A DNA stretch of 6,551 nucleotides, taken from an uncultured Bacteroidales bacterium (GTDB lineage: Bacteria > Bacteroidota > Bacteroidia > Bacteroidales > Paludibacteraceae). Made by a program: the position numbers and the translations under genes. The notes beneath the pieces were generated by a model. That model was not told the DNA's origin, made no database searches, and saw only the letters and a list, made by a program, of their open reading frames with translations. Positions 5,592 through 6,551 of this stretch are shown here, piece by piece; position 1 is the first letter of the stretch, and every line of letters starts with the position of its first letter. Location: NCBI GenBank assembly GCA_934692905.1, contig CAKUUM010000058.1, positions 1 to 6,551 on the forward strand. Reading direction: 5' to 3'.

Positions 5592-6491
5592 ATGAAGAAA
5601 ACTTTACTTTTTTGCGCGGCGTTGCTCGCCATGACAGCCCGTGCCGAAGTCTTTACCCTTGACCTCTCCACGGCTACCGACTTCAACTCGCAGCCCGTGC
5701 AGTTCGAAACCAAAAGCATCCCCGTTTGGAACGGCAACATGACGGACGTGTGGGATAGCACCTATGCAGCCGGGTGGACCAACCAATACATCATGGCAAA
5801 CTACGCCAAATTCATGTTCGAGCATGCTGCCAGTGTGGAATACGGTGACTATTCGTACTATCAGGGTTTCACCGTCTCCAAGGTGGCATCCGACACGCTC
5901 AACCAGTTCGCTTGCGCTGCCAAAGGCGGTATCGCGGGCGTGGGAACACCCTTCCTGGTATCTTATGGTGACAGTTCCGCGATGAACTTCGACGGCGAGT
6001 ACTACCCGCAAGAGGTGCAGATATGCCAGAGCGCTTATGCTCTCCGCTCCATGCGCAACGGGGATTCTTTTGCCAAGAAGTTCACCAAAGACGACAAGTT
6101 CACCCTCACCATCTATGGCTTGGACAATATGTACAACAAAACCAACTGCGTCGTCTATCACCTTGCCGCTGACAGTGTCTTCAACGAAGGCTGGACCCGC
6201 GTGGACCTCTCGCCGATAGGTGCGTGCATGGGCTTGAAGTTCTTCCTCACCTCCACCGACAACGGGCAATTCGGCATGAACACCCCTGCCTATTTCGCAC
6301 TCGACGGCATGAAAATCAGCGAGGACAAGACGCCTACCGATAACATCATTGCCGCTGACAATGACGCACAGGCAGCACAAAAGGTGGTTGTGAACGGTCA
6401 GATCTGCATCATCCGCAACGGCATCTGCTACACACTGCAAGGGCAACGTGCCGACAAGGTCGCGGGAATCACCTATTGTATATTCAAATAA
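5592..6491 (+). CDS. Secreted DUF4465 domain protein with C-terminal sorting-like tail
   Basis: A 299-residue exported protein. A signal peptide spans about residues 1-18 (cut after ARA); Cys 8 is not in a lipobox, so a soluble or surface-anchored product is expected, not a lipoprotein. The body (about 20-243) matches DUF4465 through SYYQGFTVSKVASDT (88-102), AKGGIAGVGTPFLVSY (110-125), GDSFAKKF (157-164) and TDNGQFGMNTPAYFALDGM (222-240). The last 36 residues (264-299, KVVVNGQICIIRNG to TYCIFK) are a tail shared with the LRR protein and resemble a type IX secretion C-terminal domain. From memory, DUF4465 proteins in Bacteroides include members in vitamin B12 uptake loci, but no cobalamin gene or riboswitch is near here, so function is open. 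The leader is AT-rich with no Shine-Dalgarno site. It is probably the last gene of the DUF4301 operon, though pairing with cytoplasmic enzymes is odd. Confidence 0.88.
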   Translation: MKKTLLFCAALLAMTARAEVFTLDLSTATDFNSQPVQFETKSIPVWNGNMTDVWDSTYAAGWTNQYIMANYAKFMFEHAASVEYGDYSYYQGFTVSKVASDTLNQFACAAKGGIAGVGTPFLVSYGDSSAMNFDGEYYPQEVQICQSAYALRSMRNGDSFAKKFTKDDKFTLTIYGLDNMYNKTNCVVYHLAADSVFNEGWTRVDLSPIGACMGLKFFLTSTDNGQFGMNTPAYFALDGMKISEDKTPTDNIIAADNDAQAAQKVVVNGQICIIRNGICYTLQGQRADKVAGITYCIFK

Positions 6492-6506
6492 TCGTTTATA
6501 TCTTTG
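6475..6506 (+). promoter_or_regulatory. Promoter firing out of the right edge
   Basis: ATTG at 6475-6478 (one mismatch to TTTG), 20 bases, then TATCTTTG at 6499-6506, a full TAnnTTTG box. The -33 box lies inside the last codons of the DUF4465 gene. Transcription should begin near 6511-6513. No ATG follows before the window ends; a GTG at 6525 opens a frame (VWSKTEITL) that could start the next gene, but this is unproven. No terminator separates it from the DUF4465 gene. Confidence 0.6.
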
Positions 6507-6551
6507 CAAAAGATTTAACATCGAGTGTGGAGCAAGACCGAAATCACCTTA

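Noticed and set aside
5604..6521. Long open frame of 305 codons on the minus strand
   Set aside because: It is the shadow of the DUF4465 gene. The + strand frame has a signal peptide, conserved family motifs and a shared tail; the minus product has no recognisable domain or start context.
6525..6551. GTG start opening VWSKTEITL at the right edge
   Set aside because: Nine codons only; neighbour-like codon use and a promoter upstream make it possible, but it cannot be supported within the window.

Overview
The window looks like a chromosomal segment of a member of the Bacteroidota, most likely order Bacteroidales. Three things point there: promoters of the Bacteroides type (TTTG, about 20 bases, TAnnTTTG), A-rich translation starts with little or no Shine-Dalgarno sequence, and protein families typical of this group (BspA-like leucine-rich repeats, DUF4301, DUF4465). 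Genus cannot be fixed from the sequence alone.

Layout. Bases 1-687 carry no convincing protein gene. They hold a near-perfect promoter (229-260) followed at once by a region whose two ends are complementary (266-274 with 395-403) and whose middle can fold into a long interrupted rod, so a small structured RNA of roughly 140-180 nt is proposed, possibly 6S-like. Bases 688-1338 encode a small two-helix membrane protein of unknown function. It lies 13 bases upstream of a large exported BspA-like leucine-rich repeat protein (1352-3256) with a fibronectin-like domain and a short C-terminal tail. The 274-base spacer that follows (3257-3530) is unusually structured: a degenerate 7-bp tandem array, a 14-bp terminator-like hairpin, a decayed gene end matching the tail of the last gene in the window, an 11-bp triplicate, and a strong promoter.

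That promoter drives a probable operon on the + strand: a DUF4301 protein (3531-4871), a HAD phosphatase (4906-5565) and a secreted DUF4465 protein (5592-6491). The gaps are only 34 and 26 bases and no other promoter is visible. DUF4301 carries motifs reminiscent of UDP-sugar pyrophosphorylases, so DUF4301 plus a sugar-phosphate-type HAD phosphatase may form a small sugar-phosphate or nucleotide-sugar salvage unit; this is inference. A further promoter (6475-6506) overlaps the end of the DUF4465 gene and fires into the next gene beyond the window.

Base composition changes along the window. The membrane gene and the repeat-rich part of the LRR gene are AT-rich; the last quarter of the LRR gene and the three-gene operon are clearly richer in GC. 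No complete mobile element, CRISPR array, tRNA or rRNA was seen.
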